Shown: one piece after another, positions 35,794-44,663 of the stretch
Layout: the number at the start of each line of letters is the position of its first letter
Numbering within the stretch: the first letter of the stretch is position 1
Assembly (NCBI GenBank): GCA_016714795.1
Contig: JADKCA010000002.1
Span: 62,001-126,000 of the forward strand
DNA: 64,000 bases
Source: Sphingomonadales bacterium
Lineage (GTDB): Bacteria > Pseudomonadota > Alphaproteobacteria > Sphingomonadales > Sphingomonadaceae
Reading direction: 5' to 3'
Position numbers and translations under genes: made by a program
The notes under the pieces: model-generated
Database searches by the model: none
What the model was told of the DNA's origin: nothing
Seen by the model: only the letters and a program-made list of their open reading frames with translations

Positions 35794-35870
35794 TGGTGCA
35801 CCCGACTGGATTCGAACCAGTGGCCTACGCCTTCGGAGGGCGTCACTCTATCCAGCTGAGCTACGGGTGC
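35794..35870 (-). tRNA. tRNA-Arg (anticodon CCG), intact, probably carried by the ICE
   Basis: Full cloverleaf, 77 bases with CCA encoded. Acceptor GCACCCG/CGGGTGC and the T-arm ACTGG-TTCGAAT-CCAGT pair perfectly. The anticodon arm ACGCC-CTCCGAA-GGCGT gives anticodon CCG, read as Arg. The D-stem ends with one G-U pair. Its anticodon-stem bases differ from the host fragment 123 bases away, so the two copies are not simple duplicates. It decodes CGG codons and may replace the interrupted host gene. Confidence 0.95.
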
Positions 35871-35992
35871 TAGTGCTTACGCAGTGCTTACGCGGAAAAA
35901 TTTGCAGTGTGAAGCCGTTACGCCCATCCCACATAAACCGCTCAATTCACTACAAAAAAATTCCTCCAATTCGTTCGTTTCAGTCTTGACCC

Positions 35993-36036
<44 letters not shown>

Positions 36037-36189
36037 CAAGCACGCGCCGATAGCAGAGCGCACCGGCGTCCGCTACCCGCAAAACGTCATGTCCTCGCAA
36101 TTGGGCAGGGTTTGACTGAAGCGAAAATTTCTGCGGATTCTGGAGCTTGAAGGTGGGGGGTTCTGTTGCCCGGCCCCCCCAGGCCGCTG

Positions 36190-36480
36190 GTTTCTGATTC
36201 TGTTGCCCGGTTCAGTCCGAACCGCGTTCTTTTTGGGTAACCTAAGGCTTGCGCCCTTCAGTTACGCAGCAAGAGCAAGTGCTTCGTTGTCGTTGGCACT
36301 TATTGGGTTTTGAACGGTTTTACGGCGCATTCAGGCCGGAAGAAAACAGCGCTTTTCAACACACGTCGATCCTAGTTCGGCCCCGTCAAGGCTCCCGGCG
36401 AACCGGGAGTTTTGGTGGAGCCGCCGGGTACCGCCCCCGGGTCCGCTGCATCTATTACACGCCGCAATTTATCCTCATAT
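36190..36480 (-). ncRNA. ssrA: tmRNA, circularly permuted two-piece type
   Basis: On the minus strand the acceptor piece comes first, ending GGCGGCTCCACCA at 36,413, with T-arm CCGGG-GGCGGTA-CCCGG. A hairpin CTCCCGG-CGAA-CCGGGAG (36,392-36,409) marks the removed spacer. The coding piece starts GGGGCCGAACTAGGATCGAC at 36,384, and its first seven bases pair with CGGCTCC of the acceptor piece. The tag frame (36,297-36,262) reads ANDNEALALAA then TAA. tmRNA rescues stalled ribosomes and tags the peptides for proteolysis. Outer ends are approximate by about 20 bases. Confidence 0.93.
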
Positions 36481-36638
36481 CCGGGCGAACCCGGCAGTGT
36501 TGATATAGGCGATCACGCAAGGGATTTCCAGTAGGCGCGCACAACGCATTTTGTGCGGCGTTCAGGGTTGCGCGGAAGCGATTCGCCCGCTATTGCGCCC
36601 GCCTGCCTAACCGGCCTTGCGCCGGTGTCCGCATCGGT

Positions 36639-36715
36639 CGGGGAATAGCTCAGCCTGGTAGAGCACTGTCTTCGGGAGGCAGGGGCCGGAGGTTCGAATC
36701 CTCTTTCCCCGACCA
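36639..36715 (+). tRNA. tRNA-Pro (anticodon CGG)
   Basis: 77 bases with encoded CCA. The acceptor arm CGGGGAA pairs with TTCCCCG, the anticodon arm CTGTC-TTCGGGA-GGCAG gives CGG, and the T-arm GGAGG-TTCGAAT-CCTCT is complete. It decodes CCG codons. The surrounding 36,481-36,847 holds no protein gene. Confidence 0.95.
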
Positions 36716-36847
36716 GTTTTTTGCGCGGATGATTCTGAGTGTGCGATTGGCACAGGCTTGAGGCATCGCGCGCGGTATCGTTATCCCGAGTGAAGACGTC
36801 CCCAGACAGGCCTTCGTCCTGCTCGATTTGCGGCATAGCCCGGATGC

Positions 36848-37198
36848 TTATGCGACGGTTCCTGCAAACTGGCCATAGGCTTCCACGGCCTGGGCGGCAT
36901 ACATCAGGCTGGGGCCTGCTCCCATATAGAGCGCCATGCCCATCACCTCCATGATCTCCTCACGGGTCGCGCCCAGCTTGGCGGCGGCTTGCGCGTGGAA
37001 CGCCACACAGCCGTCGCAGCGGATGGCGACGGCAATGGCAATCGCGATCAGTTCCTTGGTCTTGGCATCGACCGCGCCACCCTTGGTCGCGGCCTGCGCC
37101 ATCGCCGAAAAGGCTTTCATCACCTCTGGCGTGCCCAGCCGCACTTCCTTGATCGCTCCGGACAGTTCGCTTGCCATGGTGGGCCAGTCTTTGTGCAT
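36848..37198 (-). CDS. Carboxymuconolactone decarboxylase/AhpD-like protein
   Basis: 116 residues. AIAIAVAIRCDGCVAFHAQA carries the AhpD-type CxxC plus downstream His, and GATREEIMEVMGMALYMGAG is the family's second signature. Such proteins are thiol-dependent hydroperoxide or disulfide reductases. Last gene of the minus-strand sulfide operon (SQR-DUF2892-TolC-CMD). A redox role in sulfane-sulfur handling fits the context (inference). AGGAG precedes the ATG. Confidence 0.88.
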   Translation of the reverse strand: MHKDWPTMASELSGAIKEVRLGTPEVMKAFSAMAQAATKGGAVDAKTKELIAIAIAVAIRCDGCVAFHAQAAAKLGATREEIMEVMGMALYMGAGPSLMYAAQAVEAYGQFAGTVA

Positions 37199-37216
37199 TA
37201 TTCGTCTCCTTGAAAG

Positions 37217-38491
37217 TCAGTTGGACCCGGTAATTGCCAGCAGGCGATACGCCGCTACAATGCGTTCGGCCCGCGCTTGTTCCAGTGCTGCGGCGGCGCC
37301 GATCGCTTCGCGCTCTGCATCAAGCAGGTCGAGTTGTGGCTTCATGCCGACATGCACTTCGACACGAACACTGCGCAGCGCATCCTCGGCGGCGCGCGAC
37401 TGCTCCTCTGCCGCTTCTTCGACCAATTGAGAGGTTCGGACGGCCTGATAGGTCGCAATCACGCCTTCGCGGACATTCTGTTGCGCCTGCATCAATTGCG
37501 CTTCGGCAGCGCGAACCTTGGCATTGCTTTCCGCGATCCGTCCCGACGTCAGTCCGCCGGACATGAATTGCCAGCGCGCACGCACGCCCACGGTGGCGCT
37601 GTCGGCTGTGTAGCCGGGGAAGAACTGGTCGCGTACCGCCGCTCCTTCGGCGAACGCGCTGACCATGGGCAGACGATCCGCCTTTGATCCTCGCGCCTCG
37701 GCTTTGGCCGCCCGCAGCCCGGCTGTGGCCCGCCGTAGCCCGGGATTATTCGTTTCCGCCCGCACCATGGCCTCATCCAGCGTCGCCGGAAGGGCCGGGC
37801 TGGCAGGCAAAGGATCGAGCATTTCGGGTTCAAGGCCGGTCAGGCTAGCGTAGTGCGCTTTGGCCGAGACAAGCTGCCCTTCGGCACGGGCAAGTCCAGA
37901 CTTGGCCTCTGCCACCCGCGCCTGAGCTTGTGCCACATCGGTGCGCGGGCTCTCGCCCACGTTAAAGCGCAGCCGGGCCTGCCGTTCGATTTCCTGCGTT
38001 TCGCCGTACAGCCGCGCGAATTGATCCTGCATGCGGGAGGCGGCAATCACGGTGCCATAGGCTTGAGCCACATCGGCCGCCAGTTGTGCGCGAGCTCCAT
38101 CCTTGCTCGCCAGCGCTGCATCAGCGCCAGCATGCGCGCGGTCGATCCCGGCTTTGACTTTGCCACCGGTAAAGAGCGGTTGTTCGATCACGGCCTGAAC
38201 GGCGCGCGGTGTCACAGCGTCTGCGGAGAGCCCGAAATAGCCTTTGGGGTCCAGCCGCCCGAACCCGATCGTCCCCGACACAGTGCCCGTCGGCTTGCGA
38301 CCTGAGCGGGCCTGATCGACGCGGGCATCCGCCGCATCCGCCTCTGCTTCAGCCATGACCATTTCCGGCGCGTGCGCCATCGCCGCTGCGATGGCTTCCT
38401 CCAGCGTCGTCGCATGCGCCGGGCAGGCAAAGGCAACCCCGCACAGAAGGACGGTCAGAAGACGGGGCGACGGTCTCACTTGAAGGCGCAT
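37217..38491 (-). CDS. TolC-family outer membrane efflux protein
   Basis: 424 residues. Signal peptide (RLLTVLLCGVAFACPAHA), then the TolC layout TLEEAIAAAMAHAPEMVMAE ... QARSGRKPTGTVSG and a repeated second half (ARAEGQLVSAKAHYASLTGL). It forms the outer-membrane channel of tripartite pumps and would serve the RND pump encoded divergently. The start MRLQVRPSPR overlaps the DUF2892 end by 16 bases. Confidence 0.9.
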   Translation of the reverse strand: MRLQVRPSPRLLTVLLCGVAFACPAHATTLEEAIAAAMAHAPEMVMAEAEADAADARVDQARSGRKPTGTVSGTIGFGRLDPKGYFGLSADAVTPRAVQAVIEQPLFTGGKVKAGIDRAHAGADAALASKDGARAQLAADVAQAYGTVIAASRMQDQFARLYGETQEIERQARLRFNVGESPRTDVAQAQARVAEAKSGLARAEGQLVSAKAHYASLTGLEPEMLDPLPASPALPATLDEAMVRAETNNPGLRRATAGLRAAKAEARGSKADRLPMVSAFAEGAAVRDQFFPGYTADSATVGVRARWQFMSGGLTSGRIAESNAKVRAAEAQLMQAQQNVREGVIATYQAVRTSQLVEEAAEEQSRAAEDALRSVRVEVHVGMKPQLDLLDAEREAIGAAAALEQARAERIVAAYRLLAITGSN

Positions 38492-38679
38492 CCCGCTTCT
38501 ACGCCCATCGCCTTGAAGACCATCGCGGCCGGACAAAATCCGGTGAAGCTCGCCTGGATCATGTTCAAGCCGGCAAAGGCGGTCAGCCCGATCCAGTATG
38601 GGTGGACGGTGAGCGACAGGGCGATGCCCAGCAGAACAACCACTCCGGCGAAAGCCATTACGGCACGATCAAGTGTCAT
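38476..38679 (-). CDS. DUF2892 small membrane protein
   Basis: 67 residues with two membrane helices (about 8-26 and 30-50) and the motif MIQASFTGFCPAAMVFKAMG typical of DUF2892 (YgaP C-terminal-like) proteins. These often accompany rhodaneses and sulfide regulators. It stands between SQR and TolC in one operon. Confidence 0.9.
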   Translation of the reverse strand: MTLDRAVMAFAGVVVLLGIALSLTVHPYWIGLTAFAGLNMIQASFTGFCPAAMVFKAMGVEAGCAFK

Positions 38680-38694
38680 GGTCTTGCTCCTTCT

Positions 38695-39975
38695 TCACAG
38701 TTTGAGTTTGCGGATGCCCATCACATGCAGCGCGAGCTTTTCATAAAAGGGCTCGCTTTCGCCCTTGCGGACCTTGCGCAGGAAGTATTTTTCGAACCCG
38801 ATCTTGGCGAGGTGCACCCATTTGCCGCTGGCCGACCAGTTGAGGTTGCGCGGCGGAATTTGCGGCTGGGCCACGAACGCCACGCCGCCATCTCCAAAGT
38901 CTGCCAGACACACGGCGTTCCATGTCGCCTCGTGCGTCGGTTCTTTCCCATCGAGGATTTCGGCGAGGTTTTCTGCAATTGCGGTCACCATCGATTCGAT
39001 CATGAAACCCGTTTTTGGGACGCCCACCGGCACAGGCGTCGGCCCTGTCGGTGGAATGGCGACGCAGACACCGAGCGCCATGATCTCCGGGAATTTGGGA
39101 TTGCGCTGGTGCTTGTCGATCAGGATGAAGCCGCGCGGATTGGTGAGGCCTTCAATATCGCGCACCGCAGGCACGCCGCGGAAGGCGGGCAGCAGCATCG
39201 AATAGCCGAACGGCAGATCATGCTTGGCCTTGACCGAACCATCCTCGGCAACTTCCTCGACATGCGCCATGCCTGCTTCGAAGCTCGTCACGCGCGCGTT
39301 GGTGATCCATTTGATGTGGCGCTGCCGCAATTCGCTTTCGAGCAGCGAGTTGGTGTCACCCACGCCGTCGAGTCCGAGATGGCCGATATAGGGCTCTGCC
39401 GTGACGAACGTCATCGGCACCTTGTCGCGGATCTTGCGGCGCTTGAGTTCGGTGTCGAGGATCAGAGCGAACTCATAGGCCGGGCCGTAGCAGGAGGCCC
39501 CTTGCGCCGCGCCGACGACAATGGGTCCGGGATTTTCGACGAAGCGATCAAAGGCGTCTGCTGCGGCTGATGCATGATCGGTGTGGCACACCGAAACCGT
39601 GTGGCCGCCATGGGGGCCGAAGCCTTCAATCTCGTCAAAGGCCAGGTCCGGCCCGGTGGCGATGACAAGATAGTCATAGTCGAGGCTAGTGCCGTCATTC
39701 AGTTCCACACGCTTCTGATCCGGATGGATGCGCTTGGCTCCGACGTCGGTGAAGCCGATTTTCTTCTTCTTGAAGATGGGAGGCAGATGGATCTTGATCG
39801 CCTCGGGCTCACGCCAGCGCACCGCCACCCAGGGGTTGGAGGGCACGAAAGAGTAAGTATCCGAATCGGAAATCGTCATGATCTCAGCTTTGTCTTTCAC
39901 GGCACCGCGAATCTCGTAGGCGGCAATCGTGCCGCCGAGTCCTGCGCCCAGAACCACGATTTTTGGCCTTCCCAT
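38695..39975 (-). CDS. sqr: Sulfide:quinone oxidoreductase-like FAD protein
   Basis: 426 residues. FAD-binding VVLGAGLGGTIAAYEIRG at the N-terminus, YLVIATGPDLAFDEIEGFG, a candidate redox Cys in GASCYGPAYEF, a second Cys in MALGVCVAIPP, and the SQR C-terminal pattern PKTGFMIESMVTAIAENLAE. SQR oxidises sulfide at the membrane, passing electrons to quinone. The third catalytic Cys of type I SQR is not evident, so the exact SQR type is open. AGGAGG precedes the ATG. First gene of its operon. Confidence 0.85.
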   Translation of the reverse strand: MGRPKIVVLGAGLGGTIAAYEIRGAVKDKAEIMTISDSDTYSFVPSNPWVAVRWREPEAIKIHLPPIFKKKKIGFTDVGAKRIHPDQKRVELNDGTSLDYDYLVIATGPDLAFDEIEGFGPHGGHTVSVCHTDHASAAADAFDRFVENPGPIVVGAAQGASCYGPAYEFALILDTELKRRKIRDKVPMTFVTAEPYIGHLGLDGVGDTNSLLESELRQRHIKWITNARVTSFEAGMAHVEEVAEDGSVKAKHDLPFGYSMLLPAFRGVPAVRDIEGLTNPRGFILIDKHQRNPKFPEIMALGVCVAIPPTGPTPVPVGVPKTGFMIESMVTAIAENLAEILDGKEPTHEATWNAVCLADFGDGGVAFVAQPQIPPRNLNWSASGKWVHLAKIGFEKYFLRKVRKGESEPFYEKLALHVMGIRKLKL

Positions 39976-40070
39976 AGATCCTCCTGCGATGCTCTTTTCA
40001 AATATGACACTTGACGAATATGATAATTAAACAATATACGCAATATGCAAATTAATTCAGGAGTGTCGCC
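39976..40070. promoter_or_regulatory. A+T-rich divergent promoter of the sulfide cluster
   Basis: 95 bases between SQR and rhodanese with several copies of AATATG/CAATAT (about 40,008, 40,017, 40,032, 40,041). It serves both operons and is the likely target of the BigR/SqrR-like regulator encoded at the end of the plus operon (inference). I could not define a clean palindrome. Confidence 0.5.
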
Positions 40071-40406
40071 ATGTTTGGACTGGGTGGAAAAAAGCACAAG
40101 GAAGTGAGCGCGGCTGAGTTGCAAACGCTGCTCGCGAACGGACAGGCATTGCTGGTGGACGTGCGCGAAGTCGACGAGTTTGCCGCTGAGCATATTGCCG
40201 GCGCAGTCAACATGCCGCTCTCTGCCTTTCAGCCTTCGCAACTGCCCGATGCCGGGGGCAAGCAGGTGATCCTGCAATGCGCGGGGGGCAAACGCTCGGG
40301 CATGGCGCTCGACAAGTGCGCAGCCGCACAGGCCGTGATCGACACGCATCTTGAAGGCGGCATTGGCGCTTGGAAAGCCGCTGGTCTGCCGGTTACGCGC
40401 GGCTGA
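40071..40406 (+). CDS. Rhodanese-domain protein (sulfurtransferase)
   Basis: 111 residues, a single rhodanese domain: LLVDVREVDEFAAEHIAGAV, NMPLSAF, and the catalytic Cys70 loop LQCAGGKRSGMAL. Single-domain rhodaneses move sulfane sulfur between thiols and suit a cluster with SQR. AGGAG lies before the ATG. First gene of the plus-strand operon. Confidence 0.92.
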   Translation: MFGLGGKKHKEVSAAELQTLLANGQALLVDVREVDEFAAEHIAGAVNMPLSAFQPSQLPDAGGKQVILQCAGGKRSGMALDKCAAAQAVIDTHLEGGIGAWKAAGLPVTRG

Positions 40407-40428
40407 ATTGACAGGAACGGGGTTGATC

Positions 40429-41466
40429 ATGGCGACGCGCACGACATTGCAACAGAGTTTGGGGCTGGGACTGCTGCTGGCCCTGGCGGCGTGCGGTGGT
40501 GAGTCTGAGAAGGCCCCGGCGAGAACGGAGCTTCCGGCTGGCGAGACGCTGCGCGTCGAAGCTGCGACGATCACCGATATGAAGGCGGTGAGCGCTGAAA
40601 TCACGACGCAGGATCAGGCCGAAGCGCTGGCGCGCATTCCTGGCATTCTGACAGTGTTGACCGTGCGCGAGGGTGACAGCGTGGCAAAAGGCCAGCGCAT
40701 CGGCATGGTGGTTGATAACCGGCTCGGCTATGAATCGGCGGCGTTCGGCGCGCAGATTGCCGCCGCTCAGGCAGAAGCATCGCGGGCGTCAGCCGAACTG
40801 GCCCGCATCCGCTTCCTCTATGAAAAAAATGTTTATGCCAAGGCCCGGCTCGATCAGGCGGTCGCTGCCGCCCGGTCTGCCAATGCGCAGGTTGCCGCCG
40901 CGCGCGCGCAGCAGGGTGCCGTGGTGAGCGTGGCGGGCCAAGGCGCGATCCTTGCGCCCTCTTCGGGGCAGGTACTTCGCGCCGATGTGCCGCAAGGGTC
41001 AGCGGTATCCGCAGGCATGTCGGTGGCGACCATCACCTCCGGGCCGCCGGTCGTGCGGCTAGAGCTGCCGGAATCGCTCGCTGGCAAGGTCCGTCTTGGC
41101 GCGCGGATCACCATTGTTGAATCAGATATGCCCTCCGGGTCGCTCCAGGGGCAGGTGACGCAGGTTTATCCTGCGATAACTGGAGGCCGGGTGCGTGTGG
41201 ATGCCACCGTGTCCGGCCTCGCTGCAACATCAGTGGGCAGGCGCGTCAGTGCCAATGTGGAGGTGGGGCAGCGCAATGCGCTCGTCATCCCGCGCAAGTT
41301 CGTCTCGACGCGCTACGGCATGGATTATGTCGATGTGGTCACCAAGGACAAGGCTCTCTCCAGTGTCCCCGTCCAGATCGCGCCGACAGCGGACACCGCC
41401 ATGGTGGAAATCCTGAGCGGCATTGCCGCGGGGGACACTGTTTTTGCAGCGAGCGCGCGCAAATGA
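40429..41466 (+). CDS. RND efflux periplasmic adaptor (lipoprotein)
   Basis: 345 residues. Lipobox LLALAAC near residue 22, a lipoyl-like half (ILTVLTVREGDSVAKGQRIG), an alpha-hairpin (FLYEKNVYAKARLDQAVAAA) and beta-barrel/MP domains (APSSGQVLRADVPQGSAVSA). It links the RND pump to TolC. The pump gene's ATG overlaps its stop. Confidence 0.93.
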   Translation: MATRTTLQQSLGLGLLLALAACGGESEKAPARTELPAGETLRVEAATITDMKAVSAEITTQDQAEALARIPGILTVLTVREGDSVAKGQRIGMVVDNRLGYESAAFGAQIAAAQAEASRASAELARIRFLYEKNVYAKARLDQAVAAARSANAQVAAARAQQGAVVSVAGQGAILAPSSGQVLRADVPQGSAVSAGMSVATITSGPPVVRLELPESLAGKVRLGARITIVESDMPSGSLQGQVTQVYPAITGGRVRVDATVSGLAATSVGRRVSANVEVGQRNALVIPRKFVSTRYGMDYVDVVTKDKALSSVPVQIAPTADTAMVEILSGIAAGDTVFAASARK

Positions 41467-44400
41467 ACCTCGGCATTTCCGGGCGGTTGACGCGCGCCTC
41501 GATCCAGTCTCCGCTGACGCCGCTGTTTCTGATGGCGGCAATCATCGTCGGCATTCTCGCGCTGATCGCCATTCCGCGCGAAGAAGAGCCGCAGATCAGC
41601 GTGCCGATGGTCGATATTCAGGTGATGGCCCCCGGTCTTGCCGCGCCCGATGCGGTCGAACTGGTCGGCATTCCACTCGAAACCATCGTCAAGAGTGTGG
41701 ACGGGGTGGAGCATGTCTACACCCAGGCTGAAGATGATGGCGTGATGGTGACGGCGCGGTTTCTCGTGGGCTCTGACCCTGAAGACGCCGCCACGCGCAT
41801 TTCAGAGAAATTGCAGGCCAATTGGGACCGGATTCCGGTCGGCATTCCCAATCCCAAGGTCACGGTGCGCGGCATCAATGATGTGCCGATCATCGTGCTC
41901 ACGCTCTCCCCCAAGGCGGGCGCAGCGGGTCAGTGGAGCGATTCTGCGCTTTACGAACTGGCCGGGAAGCTTCGCACCGAAATGGCCAAGGTCAATGATG
42001 TCGGCCTGACCTTCATCACCGGCGGGCGCGCGGACGAAATCCGCATCCAGCCCGATCCGGCCAAGCTCAGCCTGTTTGGCGTGCCGCTGGGCAGCGTGAT
42101 CGAAGCGGCGGGGCAGGCCAATCGCAGCTTCCCCGTGGGCACGATCCGCGAAGGCGGGCAGGCCGTCTCGGTTGCCGCCGGGCGCACGCTCGCCTCAGCG
42201 CAGGATGTGGGGATGCTGACAGTGCGCTCGGCCAAGGGCTCACCCGTCTATCTGCGCGATGTCGCCGCTGTGTCCCAAGGCCCGCGCGAGGATCAGAGCC
42301 GCGCGTGGCGCTGGGCGAAGCGGGACGGCACATGGGCGAGCGCGCCCGCCGTCAGCCTTGCCATCGCCAAGCGCAACGGCGCGAATGCGGTCGTCTTGTC
42401 CGAAACCGTGCTCGAACGGCTTGAACTGCTCAAAGGCAGCCTGATCCCGAACGGCGTCGATGTGGCGGTCACGCGCAATTACGGCGAGACGGCGAACGAA
42501 AAGGCCAATGAGCTGCTCTACCATCTCGGGCTGGCGACGGTGTCCATCGTCATCCTGATCGGCTTTGCGATTGGCTGGCGCGAGGCGGGGGTGACCGCGG
42601 TTGTGATCCCGACGACGATCCTCTTGACCATGTTCGCCTCCAATCTGATGGGCTTCACCATCAACCGCGTCAGCCTGTTCGCGCTGATTTTCTCCATCGG
42701 CATCTTGGTCGATGACGCGATCGTGATGATCGAGAATATCGCGCGCCACTGGGGCATGGCCGATGATCGCAGCCGGATCGACGCGGCGGTCGATGCCGTC
42801 GCCGAAGTCGGCAACCCGACGATTGTGGCGACGATGACGGTCGTCGTCGCGCTGCTGCCCATGCTGTTCGTCTCCGGCCTGATGGGGCCGTATATGGCCC
42901 CGATCCCGGTCAACGCGTCTGCGGCAATGGTCTTTTCCTTCTTCGTCGCGGTGATCATCGCGCCGTGGCTGATGATCCGCTTTGCGCGCACGTCGCTCGA
43001 AGGCGGACACGCGCATGATGACAGCGGCGGGGTGATGGGGCGCGCCTATGCCAAGGTCGCGCACCGGATCATCGACACGCGGCGTTCGGCCAAGATGTTC
43101 CTGATCTGGGTGGGCGTGGCCACGCTTGTCGCCTGCTCGATGTTCTACTTCAAGGCCGTCACGGTGAAGCTGCTGCCGTTCGACAACAAGTCCGAAGTGC
43201 AGGTCGTGCTCGACATGCCCGAGGGCACGAGCCTGGAAATGACCGCCCGCGCGCTCGATGAAGTTGCTGGCGTCGTCCGCGCGCTGCCCGAAACGGTGGC
43301 GATGGAGGCCTATGCAGGCACATCGGCCCCATTCAACTTCAACGGGCTGGTGCGGCATTACTTTCTGCGTGCCAAGCCGGAAATGGGCGATGTGATGGTG
43401 ACGCTCGCGCACAAGGATGAGCGCGAGCGTTCCAGCCATCAAGTCGCGCTCGATCTGCGTGAGAAGCTGAAAGCGCTCAAGCTGCCCGCTGGCGCTGTGA
43501 AGGTTGTCGAAACCCCGCCCGGCCCGCCGGTGATGGCGACCTTGCTTGCGGAGATCTATGGGCCAGACGCCGCAACGCGCCAGAAGACGGCGGCAGAGGT
43601 GGAACGAGTTTTCCGCTCCGTCCCCTATATCGTCGATACCGACAACAGTTTCGGGCAGCCGCGGCCCAAATTGCGGCTGGTGCCAGAGCGTGACCGGATC
43701 GATTATTACGGACTGTCCGAACGCACCATCAATGACAGCATTGGCGCGCTGCTGGGCAGCCAGACGGTGGGCTATGCCCCGCGCGGAGACGGCCGCAATC
43801 CGCTGCCGATCACGATCAGCCTGCCGCAATCGGCGCGCAGCTGGAGCCAGACATTGGCCTCCACACCCGTCGCGCAATCGCCTTCTGGTGCGCTGGTCGA
43901 ACTGGGAGCGGTCGTTACGGCGACGAACGAGATGGGCAGTCCCTCCATCTTCCGGCGCGATGGTCGTGCAGCAGACATGGTGATGGCCGAACTGGCGGGC
44001 GATTATGAAGCGCCGATCTACGGCATGCTCGCCGTCAATCGCGCGATTGATGAGGTCGATTGGGCGGCCAAGGGGCTGGTCAAGCCAGTGGTGAGCCTCA
44101 ACGGCCAGCCTGCCGATGAGAGCGTGCCCACTTTGCTGTGGGATGGCGAATGGGAAATCACATGGGTGACCTTCCGCGATATGGGCGCGGCGTTCATGGT
44201 CGCCTTGCTTGGAATCTATGTTCTGGTGGTGGCGCAGTTCAGGAGCTTCAAGCTGCCGCTCGTCATCCTCACGCCGGTGCCGCTGACTCTGGTGGGGATC
44301 GTGCTGGGCCATATGCTGTTCAGCGCGCCCTTTACCGCCACCTCGATGATCGGCTTTATCGCGCTTGCCGGAATCATCGTGCGCAATTCGATCCTGCTCG

Positions 44401-44663
44401 TGGACTTCATCCGCCATGCCCGTGCACCGGGCAAATCCTTGCGCGAAGTGCTGGTCGAAGCCGGCACGATCCGCTTCAAGCCCATCGTGCTGACGGCCGC
44501 TGCGGCGATGATCGGTGCGGCCACCATCCTCAGCGATCCGATCTTTCAGGGGTTGGCGATCTCGCTTTTGTTTGGTCTCGCCTCCTCGACACTGCTGACC
44601 GTGCTCGTTATTCCCGCAATTTATGTCGTCCTGCGCGACGATGAAGGGGCCGTTACACCATGA
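41463..44663 (+). CDS. RND efflux pump, inner-membrane permease
   Basis: 1066 residues, normal for AcrB-type proteins. The first membrane helix is near residues 17-34, then a large periplasmic loop, the helix bundle with FSIGILVDDAIVMIENIARH (proton-relay Asp pair), a second periplasmic loop and the C-terminal bundle (LAGIIVRNSILLVDFIRHAR). Substrate unknown. The setting between rhodanese/SQR genes and a sulfide-type regulator suggests export of sulfur-related or thiol-reactive compounds (inference). Confidence 0.94.
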   Translation: MNLGISGRLTRASIQSPLTPLFLMAAIIVGILALIAIPREEEPQISVPMVDIQVMAPGLAAPDAVELVGIPLETIVKSVDGVEHVYTQAEDDGVMVTARFLVGSDPEDAATRISEKLQANWDRIPVGIPNPKVTVRGINDVPIIVLTLSPKAGAAGQWSDSALYELAGKLRTEMAKVNDVGLTFITGGRADEIRIQPDPAKLSLFGVPLGSVIEAAGQANRSFPVGTIREGGQAVSVAAGRTLASAQDVGMLTVRSAKGSPVYLRDVAAVSQGPREDQSRAWRWAKRDGTWASAPAVSLAIAKRNGANAVVLSETVLERLELLKGSLIPNGVDVAVTRNYGETANEKANELLYHLGLATVSIVILIGFAIGWREAGVTAVVIPTTILLTMFASNLMGFTINRVSLFALIFSIGILVDDAIVMIENIARHWGMADDRSRIDAAVDAVAEVGNPTIVATMTVVVALLPMLFVSGLMGPYMAPIPVNASAAMVFSFFVAVIIAPWLMIRFARTSLEGGHAHDDSGGVMGRAYAKVAHRIIDTRRSAKMFLIWVGVATLVACSMFYFKAVTVKLLPFDNKSEVQVVLDMPEGTSLEMTARALDEVAGVVRALPETVAMEAYAGTSAPFNFNGLVRHYFLRAKPEMGDVMVTLAHKDERERSSHQVALDLREKLKALKLPAGAVKVVETPPGPPVMATLLAEIYGPDAATRQKTAAEVERVFRSVPYIVDTDNSFGQPRPKLRLVPERDRIDYYGLSERTINDSIGALLGSQTVGYAPRGDGRNPLPITISLPQSARSWSQTLASTPVAQSPSGALVELGAVVTATNEMGSPSIFRRDGRAADMVMAELAGDYEAPIYGMLAVNRAIDEVDWAAKGLVKPVVSLNGQPADESVPTLLWDGEWEITWVTFRDMGAAFMVALLGIYVLVVAQFRSFKLPLVILTPVPLTLVGIVLGHMLFSAPFTATSMIGFIALAGIIVRNSILLVDFIRHARAPGKSLREVLVEAGTIRFKPIVLTAAAAMIGAATILSDPIFQGLAISLLFGLASSTLLTVLVIPAIYVVLRDDEGAVTP

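Noticed and set aside
36249..36503. Plus-strand open frame of 84 codons
   Set aside because: It lies antisense to the tmRNA gene and has no ribosome site or domain.
36513..36836. Open frame on the minus strand with GERGFEPPAPASRRQCSTRL
   Set aside because: It is the antisense translation of the tRNA-Pro gene, a well-known spurious protein.
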